Shown in pieces: positions 28,623 to 38,848 of a DNA stretch of 64,000 nt. A program made the position numbers and the translations under genes. Under the pieces are notes generated by a model. The model worked only from the letters and a program-made list of their open reading frames with translations. It ran no database searches and was not told where the DNA came from. The stretch comes from Marinomonas atlantica (GTDB taxonomy: Bacteria; Pseudomonadota; Gammaproteobacteria; Pseudomonadales; Marinomonadaceae), in assembly GCF_001639725.1 (NCBI RefSeq), contig NZ_LTAW01000001.1, positions 525,090 to 589,089 on the forward strand, given 5' to 3'. Each line of letters starts with the position of its first letter. Position 1 is the first letter of the stretch.

Positions 28623-29432
28623 TTAGCGAAGGTCCTCATGACGTCGCAGGTATTTTTCGAAAGAACGAATTATTAAAGACAGACTTAGGGTTAATGTTAA
28701 ATACATAAAGGCAACGACGTTGTAAGTCTCAAAGAACTGGAAAGTAGAGGAACTATAGATTTTACCCAGTTGAGTAATGTCTTGTACTCCCAGTACCGAT
28801 ACTAAAGAGGAGTCTTTGATAAGTGCCACAAAATCATTGCCAAGCGGAGGAAGGATCTTGCGCAGAGCTTGCGGCCAAATGATGAGACGGAAGCGTTGCC
28901 AGCTGCTGAGGCCTAAGGCTTGAGCGGCTTCGATTTGTCCTTTATTCACTTCTTGGATACCAGCACGAAAAACTTCTGCTATAAAAGCGCTGTAGCTAAT
29001 TGCTAGCGCCAAAATAGCACGCCACAGTAAAGTGAAATCTCTTGTACGAGCTTTGTCTAACAATCCCCATTCGATTGGTTTTTGTAGCGCCCAGTTCCAG
29101 AGTTTAATCAACTCAGGTGCACCAACAAAAGCAATATAAAAAAGCAGAACAAGTACAGGGATGCCACGTAATATTTCAACGTAGAAGCGCGAAAACTCAC
29201 GAATGAGTCGCCATTTTGAAAATCCCGCGATCGCAACCATCAGGCCTAGTAAAGATGCCAAAACGAATGCACAAAGAGTGACGCCAATGGTCGTCAGCAA
29301 GCCTTTGCTAAGCGTGCGAGTGATATCTTGATAGCTCTGATCGGCAATAATATTCCAGCCTAAAAGCGCCCCGAGCACCACAGTAGCTAATAGCCACCAT
29401 GGTAATTTATTAAAATAGTGTTTAGTGGGCAT
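28623..29432 (-). CDS. Amino-acid ABC transporter permease
   Basis: A 269-residue permease of the His/Glu/Gln/Arg type with about five or six membrane helices. The cytoplasmic EAA loop is clear (IEAAQALGLSSWQRFRLIIWPQA), which docks the ATPase. The N-terminus has one extra helix before the binding-protein-dependent transport domain (TLSKGLLTTIGVTLCAF). It lies 11 bp downstream of the solute-binding protein gene, forming a two-gene operon. No ATPase gene follows; the next gene is convergent. Confidence 0.9.
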   Translation of the reverse strand: MPTKHYFNKLPWWLLATVVLGALLGWNIIADQSYQDITRTLSKGLLTTIGVTLCAFVLASLLGLMVAIAGFSKWRLIREFSRFYVEILRGIPVLVLLFYIAFVGAPELIKLWNWALQKPIEWGLLDKARTRDFTLLWRAILALAISYSAFIAEVFRAGIQEVNKGQIEAAQALGLSSWQRFRLIIWPQALRKILPPLGNDFVALIKDSSLVSVLGVQDITQLGKIYSSSTFQFFETYNVVAFMYLTLTLSLSLIIRSFEKYLRRHEDLR

Positions 29433-29443
29433 ATAAGGAGTGA

Positions 29444-30232
29444 CTATTGGTTGTAATCAAAAAACCATTTCTGGTTAAGGGCATTCATTGTACCGTCTTC
29501 TCGCATGCTTTTGATGGCCGCATTGACAGGTTCAATGAATGCTGAGCCGGGAGTAAAAATAAAGCCAAAAGCCTCGGCCCCCAGCGCTCCCCCGACCACT
29601 TTAAAGGCACCTGGGTTTGCTCCCATGTAACCGCGAGCAGATGTACTGTCCATCAAAACCGAGTCAACGTCACCGGTTTTAAGAGCTTGAACCGATGCAC
29701 CAAAAGTTTCAAACAGGCTTATACGAGGGTTCGTTTCATCACCATCCAGCACGTCATAAACGGCGACATAAAAGTTGGTCGTAGCAGGTTGGGCACCAAA
29801 ATATAGGTCATCGTTCGCGGCAAATTCTTGGGCATTTGAAAAGCGCTCTTCATCGGCTCTTACTAGCATGAATTGTTCCGAAACCATATAGGGGTCAGAG
29901 AAATCGACTTGCTGCTTACGCTCTTCATTGATGGTAATGCCGTCCATGCCTACATCATATTGGCCTTGCTTTACACCTTGAATCATGGTGTCCCAGCTAC
30001 TCAGTTGCCAATCTACTTTTGCATTTAAGCGTTTGGCAATTTCATTAAAAGCATCGTATTCCCAACCAATGCCTTCACCTGTTTTAGGGTCGATGAAGTT
30101 GAGCGGTGTGTAAGCATTCTCTGTGACTGCAACAATCGTTTGTCCTTTAAGGTCGGGTAAGGTGTCCGCGTAGGAAAAAGACGATAGGCTTAGCAGAAGG
30201 ATGTTGGCAATGCTGAGTAATGATTTTTTCAT
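29444..30232 (-). CDS. Polar amino-acid ABC transporter substrate-binding protein
   Basis: A 262-residue periplasmic solute-binding protein with a 22-residue signal peptide ending SYA. The amino-acid-binding family-3 pattern is present: [24 protein letters not shown], then [22 protein letters not shown], the standard ligand site. AGGTTCCCT lies just before the ATG. It is the first gene of an operon with the permease. The specific ligand cannot be read. Confidence 0.9.
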   Translation of the reverse strand: MKKSLLSIANILLLSLSSFSYADTLPDLKGQTIVAVTENAYTPLNFIDPKTGEGIGWEYDAFNEIAKRLNAKVDWQLSSWDTMIQGVKQGQYDVGMDGITINEERKQQVDFSDPYMVSEQFMLVRADEERFSNAQEFAANDDLYFGAQPATTNFYVAVYDVLDGDETNPRISLFETFGASVQALKTGDVDSVLMDSTSARGYMGANPGAFKVVGGALGAEAFGFIFTPGSAFIEPVNAAIKSMREDGTMNALNQKWFFDYNQ

Positions 30233-30353
30233 AGGGAACCTTTAGTTGCACGATCTTGACTGGAAATAAAGCATTATACGCATGCAAAATAAGAGCCTCT
30301 ATGAAATCTTGACGCATCGGTTAAAAAAAATATTAAACTTATTATTAAGGCGT

Positions 30354-30382
30354 TTGGCGCGCTTCGTTCCTGTGCGTATAAT
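30354..30382 (+). promoter_or_regulatory. Sigma70 promoter upstream of holD-like gene
   Basis: TTGGCG, 17-bp spacer, TATAAT (consensus -10, 30377-30382), giving a start near 30389, about 23 bp before the ATG. A second pair, TTGACG-N16-TATTAA at 30309-30336, lies just upstream. These should drive holD-rimI-yajL. Confidence 0.75.
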
Positions 30383-30411
30383 TCCCTTCATTATTGATCT
30401 ATTAAGGTGCT

Positions 30412-31215
30412 ATGAACTTGTCCCGTGAATTGTCACATCATCAAGCCTTCCAAACGCACAGCCTAAATGAATTAGGTGTGGTGAGTTGGATGCATGGCAC
30501 ATCACCCGTTCATGGTGAGGTTTTTCGCTCGCCGCAACCTTGGCTGCGTGCTGACGGTGTGCAATCGATTGCGCCGACTGTCGAGGATGGGGCGTCTTTT
30601 CGGTCTGTTGAACGGCCTGCGCCGGTCGTTGAGCCACAACAGAAAGATGCATCAGTCGCCGATTTACGTCGTCAGCTTGGTGCGGCGCCCGAGGTCATTG
30701 TAGAAGACCTTCAACCTATAGAGGAAACGATAGCCGTTCCTAATGTGGCGTTGCCTGAAACGGTACAAGGCTTGCCTACCTCCGTTCAATTGAATGGGTA
30801 TTTGTTGGCGGGGCGACTGTTACTGTTGACGGATTTGCCGCGTTCATTTAACGAGCCTGAAGCGTTAGATAAACTGGCGATAAGCCTTGCTAAAGCATTG
30901 TTGAAACAAGACATCAGTGATTGGAACAGTGGACAGTTTGTTTGGCCCGGAAAGTTAAAAAACCGTTATCTGATTGTGCGAAAGGATTGGGCACTTGGTG
31001 GGTTTGAGCAATTCTTGAGTAATCAGCTTTCAGGTCAAACCCCACAATGGATCATTTTAGCGGGTGAGCAAAGTATTCAGTTCTTTGAAACTTTGCCTGA
31101 TGAGCATGCTTTAAAGCTACTACCAAACGCTAAAGTAGACAGTCTACCGCAGATGTTGCGCATCCCAGAGCTGCGTAAAGAGGCTTGGAAGATCATGCAA
31201 TTGAGCTTTCGCTAA
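30412..31215 (+). CDS. holD: Probable DNA polymerase III psi subunit (HolD), long form
   Basis: A 267-residue protein directly before rimI, the position of holD in E. coli and of the psi gene in Pseudomonas. Its two ends resemble E. coli HolD by eye. Residues 18-37 (LNELGVVSWMHGTSPVHGEV) match the LGITQW/LQGEI region that binds chi. The C-terminal LRIPELRKEAWKIM matches LRANPTARAALWQQI. Between them lie a Pro/Glu/Val-rich linker (about 60-120) and a middle part with LLLLTDLPRSFNEPEALDKL, so it is nearly twice the E. coli length (137 aa). The call rests on termini and synteny. Confidence 0.62.
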   Translation: MNLSRELSHHQAFQTHSLNELGVVSWMHGTSPVHGEVFRSPQPWLRADGVQSIAPTVEDGASFRSVERPAPVVEPQQKDASVADLRRQLGAAPEVIVEDLQPIEETIAVPNVALPETVQGLPTSVQLNGYLLAGRLLLLTDLPRSFNEPEALDKLAISLAKALLKQDISDWNSGQFVWPGKLKNRYLIVRKDWALGGFEQFLSNQLSGQTPQWIILAGEQSIQFFETLPDEHALKLLPNAKVDSLPQMLRIPELRKEAWKIMQLSFR

Positions 31216-31225
31216 AAAGGTGAAT

Positions 31226-31693
31226 ATGACGAATCAATATATGTTGCGAGAGGCAACGCTATCTGATGCTGAGGCGATTGATGCGTTAGAGCGGTCATCT
31301 GACCCGCATCCTTGGAGTGAAGGCTTGATTAGGGAGGCGCTCCAAAGTCGACAGAATTGGGTATTGGAAAGTACGGAAAAGTCGCATCTCGTTGGCTGGT
31401 TAACGGCTTCTGCTTTGTTTGATCAATCTGAACTAGAGTTAGTGGTTACCGATGCCTCGAAACGCCGGCTAGGGTTAGGTAAACGATTGCTGCAACAATG
31501 GTTAGACTGGGCTGGTAATCAAGGCTGTACAGAAGGATTATTAGAGGTACGTGAATCGAACCAAGGTGCGATCGCTTTATATAAGCAGTTTGGCTTTGAA
31601 CAGGTTGGTTCACGTAAAAACTATTACTCATTAGCTGAGGGCGGTCATGAACATGCCGTGCTCATGACATGCAAACTGAAAAAAGAGAGATAG
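31226..31693 (+). CDS. rimI: Ribosomal protein S18-alanine N-acetyltransferase
   Basis: A 155-residue GNAT acetyltransferase that acetylates the N-terminal alanine of S18. The ATG at 31226 has AAAAAGG 5 bp upstream; a GTG at 31220 overlaps that site. The acetyl-CoA loop is seen as RRLGLGKRLLQQWL (R-x2-G-x-G/A pattern), followed by EVRESNQGAIALYKQFGFEQVGSRKNYY, the C-terminal half typical of RimI. It sits 10 bp after the holD-like gene in the same operon. Confidence 0.92.
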   Translation: MTNQYMLREATLSDAEAIDALERSSDPHPWSEGLIREALQSRQNWVLESTEKSHLVGWLTASALFDQSELELVVTDASKRRLGLGKRLLQQWLDWAGNQGCTEGLLEVRESNQGAIALYKQFGFEQVGSRKNYYSLAEGGHEHAVLMTCKLKKER

Positions 31694-31696
31694 TTT

Positions 31697-32248
31697 ATGA
31701 CGACAGTACTGGTACCGATTGCCAACGGCAGTGAAGACATTGAAGCGATCACCATTATCGATGTGCTACGTCGTGGTGGTGTCGACTTGACCGTGGCAAG
31801 CGTGCATGAAGATAAGCAAGTCAAGGCAGCCAATGGAACGAATCTTGCTGCTGATGTGTTATTGACGGATGTGGCTGAGCAAATGTTTGATGCTATTGTT
31901 CTGCCCGGCGGTATGCCAGGTGCTGAGCATTTACGAGACAGTCAGTTATTAATTGATATGCTGGAAAAGCACGATATCCAAGATGCCCTTTTGGCCGCTA
32001 TCTGTGCATCACCAGCCGTTGTTTTTGGAACACATGGTTTTGTCGTTGATAAACAAGCGACTTGTTACCCAGGTTTTGAAAAGGGTTTGACGGGGGCGGA
32101 GTACATTGCCGACCAACCTGTAGTGATGGATGGTAATGTGATCACTGGGCAAGGCCCGGCAATGGCAATGGCTTTTTCGCTGGCGGTTCTAGCAAACTTA
32201 GAAGGGATTGAGAAAACACAAGACGTCGCGCAAGGCTTGTTGTGCTAA
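31697..32248 (+). CDS. yajL: DJ-1/PfpI family protein (YajL-like)
   Basis: A 183-residue DJ-1 family protein. The reactive cysteine sits in the nucleophile elbow AAICASPAVVFG (Cys103), with the conserved acid in GSEDIEA near residue 14 and a GGMPGAEHLRDS loop. The length and pattern match E. coli YajL, a protein-protecting chaperone-like factor with debated deglycase activity. It lies 3 bp after rimI, in the holD-rimI operon. Confidence 0.88.
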   Translation: MTTVLVPIANGSEDIEAITIIDVLRRGGVDLTVASVHEDKQVKAANGTNLAADVLLTDVAEQMFDAIVLPGGMPGAEHLRDSQLLIDMLEKHDIQDALLAAICASPAVVFGTHGFVVDKQATCYPGFEKGLTGAEYIADQPVVMDGNVITGQGPAMAMAFSLAVLANLEGIEKTQDVAQGLLC

Positions 32249-32400
32249 ATGCTTAATCTTGTCTGAATGGTCAATTGAAAAGTCGTAAATATCGACAAAC
32301 TTTGTGGTTTGCGGTTGTGTTTTGTCTGGACGAAAATGCCATATAAGAGTAAAATTGATCAGATTTATTTAGTCGCGGCAACTCATAAAAAGCAGTAGTT

Positions 32401-32478
32401 ATGCCGACGACATCAGCGAAATTTTATGAAAGCGAGGTGGACCACGAGTTTACCTCGCTTTTTTGCAACCTAAAATAG
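32401..32478 (+). CDS. Possible leader peptide upstream of carA
   Basis: A 25-codon reading frame (begins MPTTSAKFYESEV, ends LFCNLK) that starts before, and reads through, the terminator hairpin at 32430-32464, ending 19 bp before carA. The ribosome site is weak (AAAGCAG). Translation reaching the hairpin would open it, as in pyrBI-type attenuation. There are no arginine codons, so arginine-codon attenuation is unlikely. It could also be chance. Confidence 0.3.
   Translation: MPTTSAKFYESEVDHEFTSLFCNLK
32430..32464 (+). terminator. Terminator/attenuator in the carA leader
   Basis: Stem AAGCGAGGT / ACCTCGCTT with a 13-nt loop and a six-T run, lying 182 bp after yajL and 34 bp before carA. 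The position suggests an attenuator of carA; it could instead end the yajL transcript, with the carA promoter lying further down. Confidence 0.8.
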
Positions 32479-32497
32479 GCTTTAACGGGAGGTTCCT

Positions 32498-33628
32498 TTG
32501 GCAACATCAGCGATTCTTGCTCTGGAAGACGGCACGATATTCAGAGGGGTGTCGATCGGGGCAGATGGCTCCTCAACCGCAGAGGTTGTATTTAACACCT
32601 CTATGACCGGTTATCAAGAAATTCTTACCGACCCTTCCTATGCTCGACAAATGGTCACGTTGACCTACCCACATATTGGTAACACTGGCGTTAACGCCGA
32701 AGACGAAGAGTCTAACCAAATTTGGTGTTCGGGCCTGATTATCCGTGATTTACCTCTACGCTCTAGCAGCTGGCGTCAACAAGAGACGTTAGATGACTAC
32801 CTTAAACGTAAAGGCGTTGTGGGTATTGCGGACATTGATACACGTAAACTGACGCGTATTCTACGAGAGAAAGGTGCTCTAGCTGGCTGTATTATGGCAG
32901 GTGATAGCATCAACGAAGAGGAAGCTGTTGCACAAGCGCAAGCTTTCCCTGGTTTGAAAGGCATGGATTTAGCCAAAGAAGTGACAACTGAAAAGTCTTA
33001 CGAGTGGACTGAGTCTACGTGGGATTTAGTAAAGGGTCACACAACACCTAGCGAATTCCCATTCCACGTTGTGGCGTATGATTTTGGTGTTAAAACAAAC
33101 ATTTTGCGTATGCTGGTTGAGCGTGGTTGCCGCTTGACAGTGGTACCTGCGAAAACACCGGCGAGCGACGTGCTAGCTATGAATCCAGATGGTGTTTTCT
33201 TGTCAAATGGCCCAGGTGACCCAGAGCCATGTGATTACGCAATCAATGCGATCAAAGAGATCCTAGAAACTGAAATCCCCGTTTTCGGTATTTGTCTAGG
33301 CCACCAACTGCTTGCCTTAGCAAGCGGTGCTCAAACCGTAAAAATGAAGTTTGGTCATCACGGTGCAAACCATCCGGTTCAAGACATCAAGTCTGGCCGT
33401 GTGATGATTACCAGCCAGAACCACGGTTTCGCAGTCGATGAAGCGACGTTGCCAGCGAACCTTGAAGCGACTCACAAATCTTTGTTCGACAGCTCTCTTC
33501 AAGGTATTGCACGTACTGATAAAAAAGCGTTCAGCTTCCAGGGCCACCCTGAAGCGAGCCCTGGTCCACATGATGTGGCTCCATTGTTCGATCAGTTCAT
33601 TGACAACATCAAAGCAACGAAAGCCTGA
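32498..33628 (+). CDS. carA: Carbamoyl-phosphate synthase small subunit
   Basis: A 376-residue glutaminase subunit that hydrolyses glutamine and passes ammonia to CarB. It starts with TTG, supported by a strong GGGAGG site 5 bp upstream and by the conserved N-terminus ([14 protein letters not shown]). The class I amidotransferase nucleophile Cys is in [14 protein letters not shown], with the His/Glu pair in [11 protein letters not shown]. It lies 17 bp before carB. Expression may be tuned by the leader hairpin just upstream. Confidence 0.97.
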   Translation: MATSAILALEDGTIFRGVSIGADGSSTAEVVFNTSMTGYQEILTDPSYARQMVTLTYPHIGNTGVNAEDEESNQIWCSGLIIRDLPLRSSSWRQQETLDDYLKRKGVVGIADIDTRKLTRILREKGALAGCIMAGDSINEEEAVAQAQAFPGLKGMDLAKEVTTEKSYEWTESTWDLVKGHTTPSEFPFHVVAYDFGVKTNILRMLVERGCRLTVVPAKTPASDVLAMNPDGVFLSNGPGDPEPCDYAINAIKEILETEIPVFGICLGHQLLALASGAQTVKMKFGHHGANHPVQDIKSGRVMITSQNHGFAVDEATLPANLEATHKSLFDSSLQGIARTDKKAFSFQGHPEASPGPHDVAPLFDQFIDNIKATKA

Positions 33629-33645
33629 GCGAGAACGAGAAGACT

Positions 33646-36600
33646 ATGCCAAAACGTACTGACATAAAAAGCGTCTTAATCTTGGGTGCTGGCCCGATTG
33701 TTATCGGTCAGGCCTGTGAATTTGACTATTCAGGTGCACAAGCCTGTAAAGCCCTTCGTGAAGAAGGCTTCCGAGTGATTCTAGTTAACTCGAACCCTGC
33801 GACCATCATGACAGACCCTGTTATGGCGGACGCAACGTACATCGAGCCTATTGAATGGCAAACGGTTGAGAAAATCATCGAAAAAGAGCGTCCAGATGCG
33901 GTGCTTCCGACAATGGGTGGTCAAACAGCATTGAACTGTGCGCTGGATCTTGAGCGTCACGGTGTCTTGGCGAAATACAATGTTGAGATGATTGGTGCGA
34001 CAGCGGATGCGATTGATAAAGCAGAAGACCGTCACCGTTTTGATGAAGCAATGAAAGCCATTGGTCTTGAATGTCCACGTGCTGGCATTGCACACAACAT
34101 GGAAGAAGCGTTGAAAGTACAAAGCGAAGTTGGTCTTCCTTGTATTATTCGTCCTTCTTTCACTATGGGTGGTACCGGTGGTGGTATCGCTTACAACATG
34201 GAAGAGTTTGAAGAAATCTGTACGCGTGGTTTGGATCTATCGCCAACCAACGAACTTCTAATCGACGAATCTCTGATCGGTTGGAAAGAGTACGAGATGG
34301 AAGTTGTTCGTGACAAAAACGACAACTGTATCATTGTCTGTGCCATCGAAAACTTCGATGCCATGGGTGTTCACACTGGTGACTCGATCACAGTTGCGCC
34401 AGCACAAACTCTGACAGACAAAGAATACCAAATCATGCGTAACGCCTCGTTGGCGGTACTGCGTGAAATCGGTGTCGAAACAGGCGGTTCGAACGTACAG
34501 TTCGGTATGGACCCAGAAACAGGTCGTCTTGTTGTTATTGAGATGAATCCACGTGTATCACGTTCATCTGCATTGGCTTCGAAAGCAACGGGCTTCCCAA
34601 TCGCAAAAATCGCTGCGAAATTGGCGATTGGTTACACCCTTGATGAGCTGCAAAACGATATTACCGGTGGACTAACGCCAGCAAGTTTCGAGCCTTCAAT
34701 CGACTACGTTGTAACGAAAATTCCGCGTTTCACCTTCGAAAAATTCCCAACGGCAAACGATCGCCTAACGACGCAAATGAAGTCGGTTGGTGAGGTCATG
34801 GCGATTGGCCGTACGTTCCAAGAGTCGATGCAGAAAGCATTGCGTGGTCTTGAAACAGGCTCTGACGGTTTCAATCCACAGCTTGATCTTGAAGATGATG
34901 CAAGCAAAGAAATTTTGCAGCGTGAGCTGAAAGCGCCGGGTGCAGATCGTATTTGGTACATCGGTGATGCCTTCCGTGCCGGTATGAGCATGGAAGAGAT
35001 TTACGAGCTAACGGGTGTCGATCCATGGTTCTTGGTGCAAATCGAAGACCTGATTAAAGAAGAGCAAGCGCTGAAAGTGACGGGTCTTGCTGAGCTTGAT
35101 TACGACTACATGCGCCGTCTAAAGCGCAAAGGTTTCTCAGATGCACGTTTAGCAACATTGCTAGACGTAACTGAGAAGTCTCTTCGTGAGCGTCGTTATC
35201 TTGTAAACGTACATCCAGTGTACAAGCGTGTTGATACTTGTGCCGCAGAGTTTGCCTCTAACACGGCTTACATGTACTCGACATACGAAGACGAATGTGA
35301 AGCTGCGCCGAGTGATAAAGAGAAAATCATTATCCTAGGTGGTGGTCCAAACCGTATCGGTCAAGGTATCGAGTTTGACTACTGCTGTGTGCACGCAGCG
35401 CTAGGGTTACGCGAAGATGGCTTCGAAACCATCATGGTTAACTGTAACCCTGAAACGGTTTCGACTGACTACGATACGTCTGATCGCTTGTACTTTGAAC
35501 CGGTAACGCTTGAAGACGTACTTGAGATCGTTCGTAAAGAGAAGCCAACAGGTGTGATTGTACAGTTTGGTGGCCAAACGCCGCTTAAAATTGCGCGTGC
35601 TCTACAAAACGAAGGTGTGCCAATCATCGGTACCACACCAGAAGCGATTGACCGTGCCGAAGACCGTGAACGCTTCCAAAGCATGATCCAGCGTTTAGGT
35701 TATAAGCAACCTAAAAACGCGACGGTTCGCTCTACGGAGCAAGCGATTGTGAAAGCGGCTGAAATTGGTTATCCACTGGTTGTACGCCCGTCGTACGTAC
35801 TGGGTGGTCGTGCTATGGAAATCGTTTATAACGAGAAAGAACTGACGCGCTACATGACGTCGGCAGTGAAAGTGTCTAACGACAGCCCAGTATTGCTTGA
35901 TCACTTCTTGAACTCAGCGATCGAGATCGATATCGATTGTATCTCTGATGGTAAAGAAGTTGTGATTGGCGGCATCATGCAACACATTGAACAAGCAGGT
36001 GTTCACTCTGGTGACTCAGCTTGTTCATTACCGCCTTACTCTTTGTCAGCGGATGTTCAAGATGACATTCGTGCGATGATTAAGAACATGGCGCTTGAGC
36101 TAGGCGTTATTGGTCTGATGAATACACAACTTGCTGTGCAAGACGGTGAAATCTACGTGATCGAGGTGAACCCTCGTGCATCTCGTACGGTTCCATTTGT
36201 TTCTAAGTGTATCGGTCGCTCACTTGCACAAGTAGCGGCATTGGTTATGGCAGGTAAATCACTTGCTGAACTAGGCTTTACGGAAGAAATTATTCCTGGC
36301 TACTACAGTGTGAAAGAAGCAGTCTTCCCGTTCAACAAGTTCCAAGGAGTTGACCCAATTCTTGGCCCTGAGATGAAATCTACGGGTGAAGTAATGGGTG
36401 TTGGTGATACGTTCGCTGAAGCCTTTGGTAAAGCTGTGTTGGGTGGCGGTACGGTGTTGCCGACGTCTGGTAATGCGTTTATCTCAGTACGTGATCAAGA
36501 CAAGCCTGGCTCTGTAGATGTGGCAAAACGCCTTGTTGGATTAGGCTTCAAATTGATTGCAACGGGTGGTACAGCTAAGTACCTAACGGAGCACGGTGTT

Positions 36601-36864
36601 GAAGTTAAGAAAGTAAACAAGGTTAATGAAGGTCGCCCACATGTTGTTGATATGTTGAAAAACGGCGATATCAGCTACATTATTAATACAACTTCTGGTA
36701 CGCAAGCGATTGCGGACTCTTCGGTTATTCGTCGTACAGCGTTGCAAGGTAAGGTGTGTTACACCACAACCCTAGCGGGTGCGGAAGCAACTAGCCTTGC
36801 GATCAGTAGCCAAGGCGAAGAGATCAAAGTCAGAAGATTACAAGATTTGCATACGGGGAAATAA
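33646..36864 (+). CDS. carB: Carbamoyl-phosphate synthase large subunit
   Basis: A 1072-residue enzyme making carbamoyl phosphate for arginine and pyrimidine synthesis. It has two homologous ATP-grasp halves (about 1-400 and 550-935). Each carries the paired signature seen as [10 protein letters not shown] and [10 protein letters not shown], plus metal-binding E-M-N-P-R / E-V-N-P-R. The C-terminal methylglyoxal-synthase-like allosteric domain (about 936-1072, [14 protein letters not shown]) responds to UMP and ornithine in the family. The stop overlaps the greA start (TAATG). Confidence 0.98.
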   Translation: MPKRTDIKSVLILGAGPIVIGQACEFDYSGAQACKALREEGFRVILVNSNPATIMTDPVMADATYIEPIEWQTVEKIIEKERPDAVLPTMGGQTALNCALDLERHGVLAKYNVEMIGATADAIDKAEDRHRFDEAMKAIGLECPRAGIAHNMEEALKVQSEVGLPCIIRPSFTMGGTGGGIAYNMEEFEEICTRGLDLSPTNELLIDESLIGWKEYEMEVVRDKNDNCIIVCAIENFDAMGVHTGDSITVAPAQTLTDKEYQIMRNASLAVLREIGVETGGSNVQFGMDPETGRLVVIEMNPRVSRSSALASKATGFPIAKIAAKLAIGYTLDELQNDITGGLTPASFEPSIDYVVTKIPRFTFEKFPTANDRLTTQMKSVGEVMAIGRTFQESMQKALRGLETGSDGFNPQLDLEDDASKEILQRELKAPGADRIWYIGDAFRAGMSMEEIYELTGVDPWFLVQIEDLIKEEQALKVTGLAELDYDYMRRLKRKGFSDARLATLLDVTEKSLRERRYLVNVHPVYKRVDTCAAEFASNTAYMYSTYEDECEAAPSDKEKIIILGGGPNRIGQGIEFDYCCVHAALGLREDGFETIMVNCNPETVSTDYDTSDRLYFEPVTLEDVLEIVRKEKPTGVIVQFGGQTPLKIARALQNEGVPIIGTTPEAIDRAEDRERFQSMIQRLGYKQPKNATVRSTEQAIVKAAEIGYPLVVRPSYVLGGRAMEIVYNEKELTRYMTSAVKVSNDSPVLLDHFLNSAIEIDIDCISDGKEVVIGGIMQHIEQAGVHSGDSACSLPPYSLSADVQDDIRAMIKNMALELGVIGLMNTQLAVQDGEIYVIEVNPRASRTVPFVSKCIGRSLAQVAALVMAGKSLAELGFTEEIIPGYYSVKEAVFPFNKFQGVDPILGPEMKSTGEVMGVGDTFAEAFGKAVLGGGTVLPTSGNAFISVRDQDKPGSVDVAKRLVGLGFKLIATGGTAKYLTEHGVEVKKVNKVNEGRPHVVDMLKNGDISYIINTTSGTQAIADSSVIRRTALQGKVCYTTTLAGAEATSLAISSQGEEIKVRRLQDLHTGK

Positions 36865-37340
36865 TGAAAAAAGTACCTATGACGGTTGAAGGCGAGGCGC
36901 GTTTACGCGCTGAGCTTAACCATCTTAAATCAGTTGTTCGTCCACGTGTGATTGCTGACATCGCGTCTGCACGTGAACATGGTGACTTGAAAGAAAATGC
37001 TGAATATCATGCAGCTCGTGAAGAGCAAGGTTTTTGTGAAGGTCGTATTTCTGAGATTGAAGGTAAGCTATCGGATTCTCAAGTCATCGATGTGAAAGCG
37101 ATTGCTCATACTGGCAAAGTGATTTTCGGAACAACGGTAACTTTGTTTAACGTTGATACAGAAGAAACCGTTACTTACAAAATCGTCGGTGATGATGAGT
37201 CTGATGTGAAAGCTAAAATGATTTCTTATGCATCACCTATCGCAAAAGCGATCATTGGTAAAATGGAAGGCGACGAAGTTGTTGTAAAGATTCCAGCCGG
37301 TGAAGTGGTTTATGAAATTGAAACGGTAAAACACATCTAA
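36864..37340 (+). CDS. greA: Transcription elongation factor GreA
   Basis: A 158-residue factor that rescues backtracked RNA polymerase. The N-terminal coiled-coil hairpin (about 10-75) carries the acidic tip in [17 protein letters not shown] (Asp/Glu pair) and the family start [19 protein letters not shown]; the C-terminal FKBP-like domain follows. The carA-carB-greA order is the one known from Pseudomonas. It is coupled to carB by start/stop overlap and closed by a terminator. Confidence 0.97.
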   Translation: MKKVPMTVEGEARLRAELNHLKSVVRPRVIADIASAREHGDLKENAEYHAAREEQGFCEGRISEIEGKLSDSQVIDVKAIAHTGKVIFGTTVTLFNVDTEETVTYKIVGDDESDVKAKMISYASPIAKAIIGKMEGDEVVVKIPAGEVVYEIETVKHI

Positions 37341-37363
37341 TCTAAACGTGTTTTAGCATGATC

Positions 37364-37402
37364 AAAAAACGCTAAGAGGGAGACTTCTTAGCGTTTTTTT
37401 GT
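37364..37402 (+). terminator. Terminator of the carAB-greA operon
   Basis: Stem AAAAAACGCTAAGA / TCTTAGCGTTTTTT with an 8-nt loop and a long T run, 23 bp past greA. Confidence 0.92.
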
Positions 37403-37483
37403 TTTTATAAGTCAATATATCGTAAGGTTCGCCGATAAGCTGTATCACTGGCAATCTCAATTTACTCAATACGGAAGCGTCCT

Positions 37484-38848
37484 ATGCAGCGACTATTTCT
37501 ACCTTTATTTTGTGTTATCGCTCTCACTGGTTGTGGGGCATCAGAAGGGGGCGGTGATAATGGTGGTGATGTTGAAACTCCAACAACCCCAACCACACCT
37601 ACAGAGCCAACGACTCCTACTGAGCCGACGACTCCTACTGAGCCAACGACTCCTACTGAGCCAACGACACCTACGGAACCAACGACTCCGACAACACCTA
37701 CGGAACCAAGTAGTCCAGTAGATTATACTGTAGATGCAGCACTGCAAGCGCCAGTTTCATTAGTTGCTGTGGCCGCAAATCAGCAGATAGTAATGCGCTG
37801 GAACGACGCGCCAAATGCAGCAGTTTACACAGTTTATTATTCGACAGAAGAGATTACCGCAGACACTAGTCTAGCCGATTTGTTAATTGCTTTCGATAAT
37901 GTGGAGGGAACGACTTATGTTTCTCCAGAGGCATATTTAACTAACGGTACGCCTTATTACGTTACTGTTGTTGCGAAAACATCAGCTGAGTCAACAAAAG
38001 TAAGTAGCTTTAGCCCGATTAAAAAGGTTGTTCCACAAGATAATGGTATTAATGTTGCTGATTTAGCTCAAATGCGAGAATTAAATGATACTGGGACTCG
38101 TTATGCAGTCAGCTCTGATACCCACTTGGATGCCTGTGAAGGCGGGGATCGCGGGGCAAAGGGTCAAGATTGTGCGTTTGGACGCGATGTCGATACAATT
38201 GCGAGTGATGATGTCGATGGTGTCGGTGGTTTTAGCTTTAGTAAAATCAGTAGTGATGGCAGTGTGTTGACAGCTGACTCAGAAGATTGGAGTTGTGTCT
38301 TAGACCATGTAAGTGGTTTGATGTGGGAAGTCAAAGAGGCAGGAGATAGTGCTCGTGGTAGTACCTTAAGTTCGGGTTTGCACGATGCGGATGATGCGTT
38401 TACTTGGTATGAGCCATCTTTGAGTGGCTCTGGTGTAACTGATGGGATACAAAGTAACGTCAATACTCCAGACACTTGCTTTGGCTATAACGATACAGAT
38501 GGCTTCTGTAATACCTCTGAATTTGTAGCCCGAGTGAATCTTACAAATCTTTGTGGTCACAGTGATTGGCGCCTTCCTAGCGCAAATGAATTTATAAGTA
38601 TCATTAATTACGGTAATAACTTTGCGCGTCGTTCAACATTTGCGGTGGATACCAATTTTTTTCCGATAACTGATGACACCTTGGTTGACAGCTACTGGAC
38701 AGCATCCCCATTTTACGACAATTCTAGTCGTGCATGGCGTGTTTATTTACGTGATGTTAGATCTAGTGGTCAAGATTTAGGTAAAATTAATGGTTTATCA
38801 AAGGGTACAAGTGTAGGTGTTATGTTGGTGAGGACAGCACATGAATAA
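37484..38848 (+). CDS. Lipoprotein with Thr-Pro-Glu repeat stalk and DUF1566 domain
   Basis: A 454-residue exported lipoprotein. The lipobox is ALTGC (Cys17), then a Gly/Asp-rich spacer and a Thr-Pro-Thr-Glu-Pro repeat stalk (about 33-78). A fibronectin-III-like domain (about 85-180, PVSLVAVAANQQIVMRWNDAP) precedes a C-terminal DUF1566 (lectin-like) domain. That domain has GLMWEVKE, SDWRLPSANEFISII and YWTASPFYDNSSRAWRV. Such proteins are surface anchored; the ligand is unknown. It overlaps the next DUF1566 gene by 8 bp. The DNA codes the stalk with a clean 18-bp repeat. Confidence 0.82.
   Translation: MQRLFLPLFCVIALTGCGASEGGGDNGGDVETPTTPTTPTEPTTPTEPTTPTEPTTPTEPTTPTEPTTPTTPTEPSSPVDYTVDAALQAPVSLVAVAANQQIVMRWNDAPNAAVYTVYYSTEEITADTSLADLLIAFDNVEGTTYVSPEAYLTNGTPYYVTVVAKTSAESTKVSSFSPIKKVVPQDNGINVADLAQMRELNDTGTRYAVSSDTHLDACEGGDRGAKGQDCAFGRDVDTIASDDVDGVGGFSFSKISSDGSVLTADSEDWSCVLDHVSGLMWEVKEAGDSARGSTLSSGLHDADDAFTWYEPSLSGSGVTDGIQSNVNTPDTCFGYNDTDGFCNTSEFVARVNLTNLCGHSDWRLPSANEFISIINYGNNFARRSTFAVDTNFFPITDDTLVDSYWTASPFYDNSSRAWRVYLRDVRSSGQDLGKINGLSKGTSVGVMLVRTAHE
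37595..37711 (+). repeat. 18-bp coding tandem repeat
   Basis: Five consecutive 18-bp units of the form ACTCCTACTGAGCCAACG (units at 37595, 37613, 37631, 37649 and 37667), a 9-bp half unit and one more diverged unit. Each unit codes for T-P-T-E-P-T. Unit gain or loss would keep the frame and change stalk length. Confidence 0.95.

Noticed and set aside
30410..30652. 80-residue antisense frame opposite the holD-like gene
   Set aside because: No ribosome site or recognisable motif; it is the shadow of a coding strand with matching codon bias.
37595..37711. Tandem repeat considered as CRISPR or minisatellite array
   Set aside because: Units are contiguous, in frame and code for the Thr-Pro-Glu stalk; there are no spacers.
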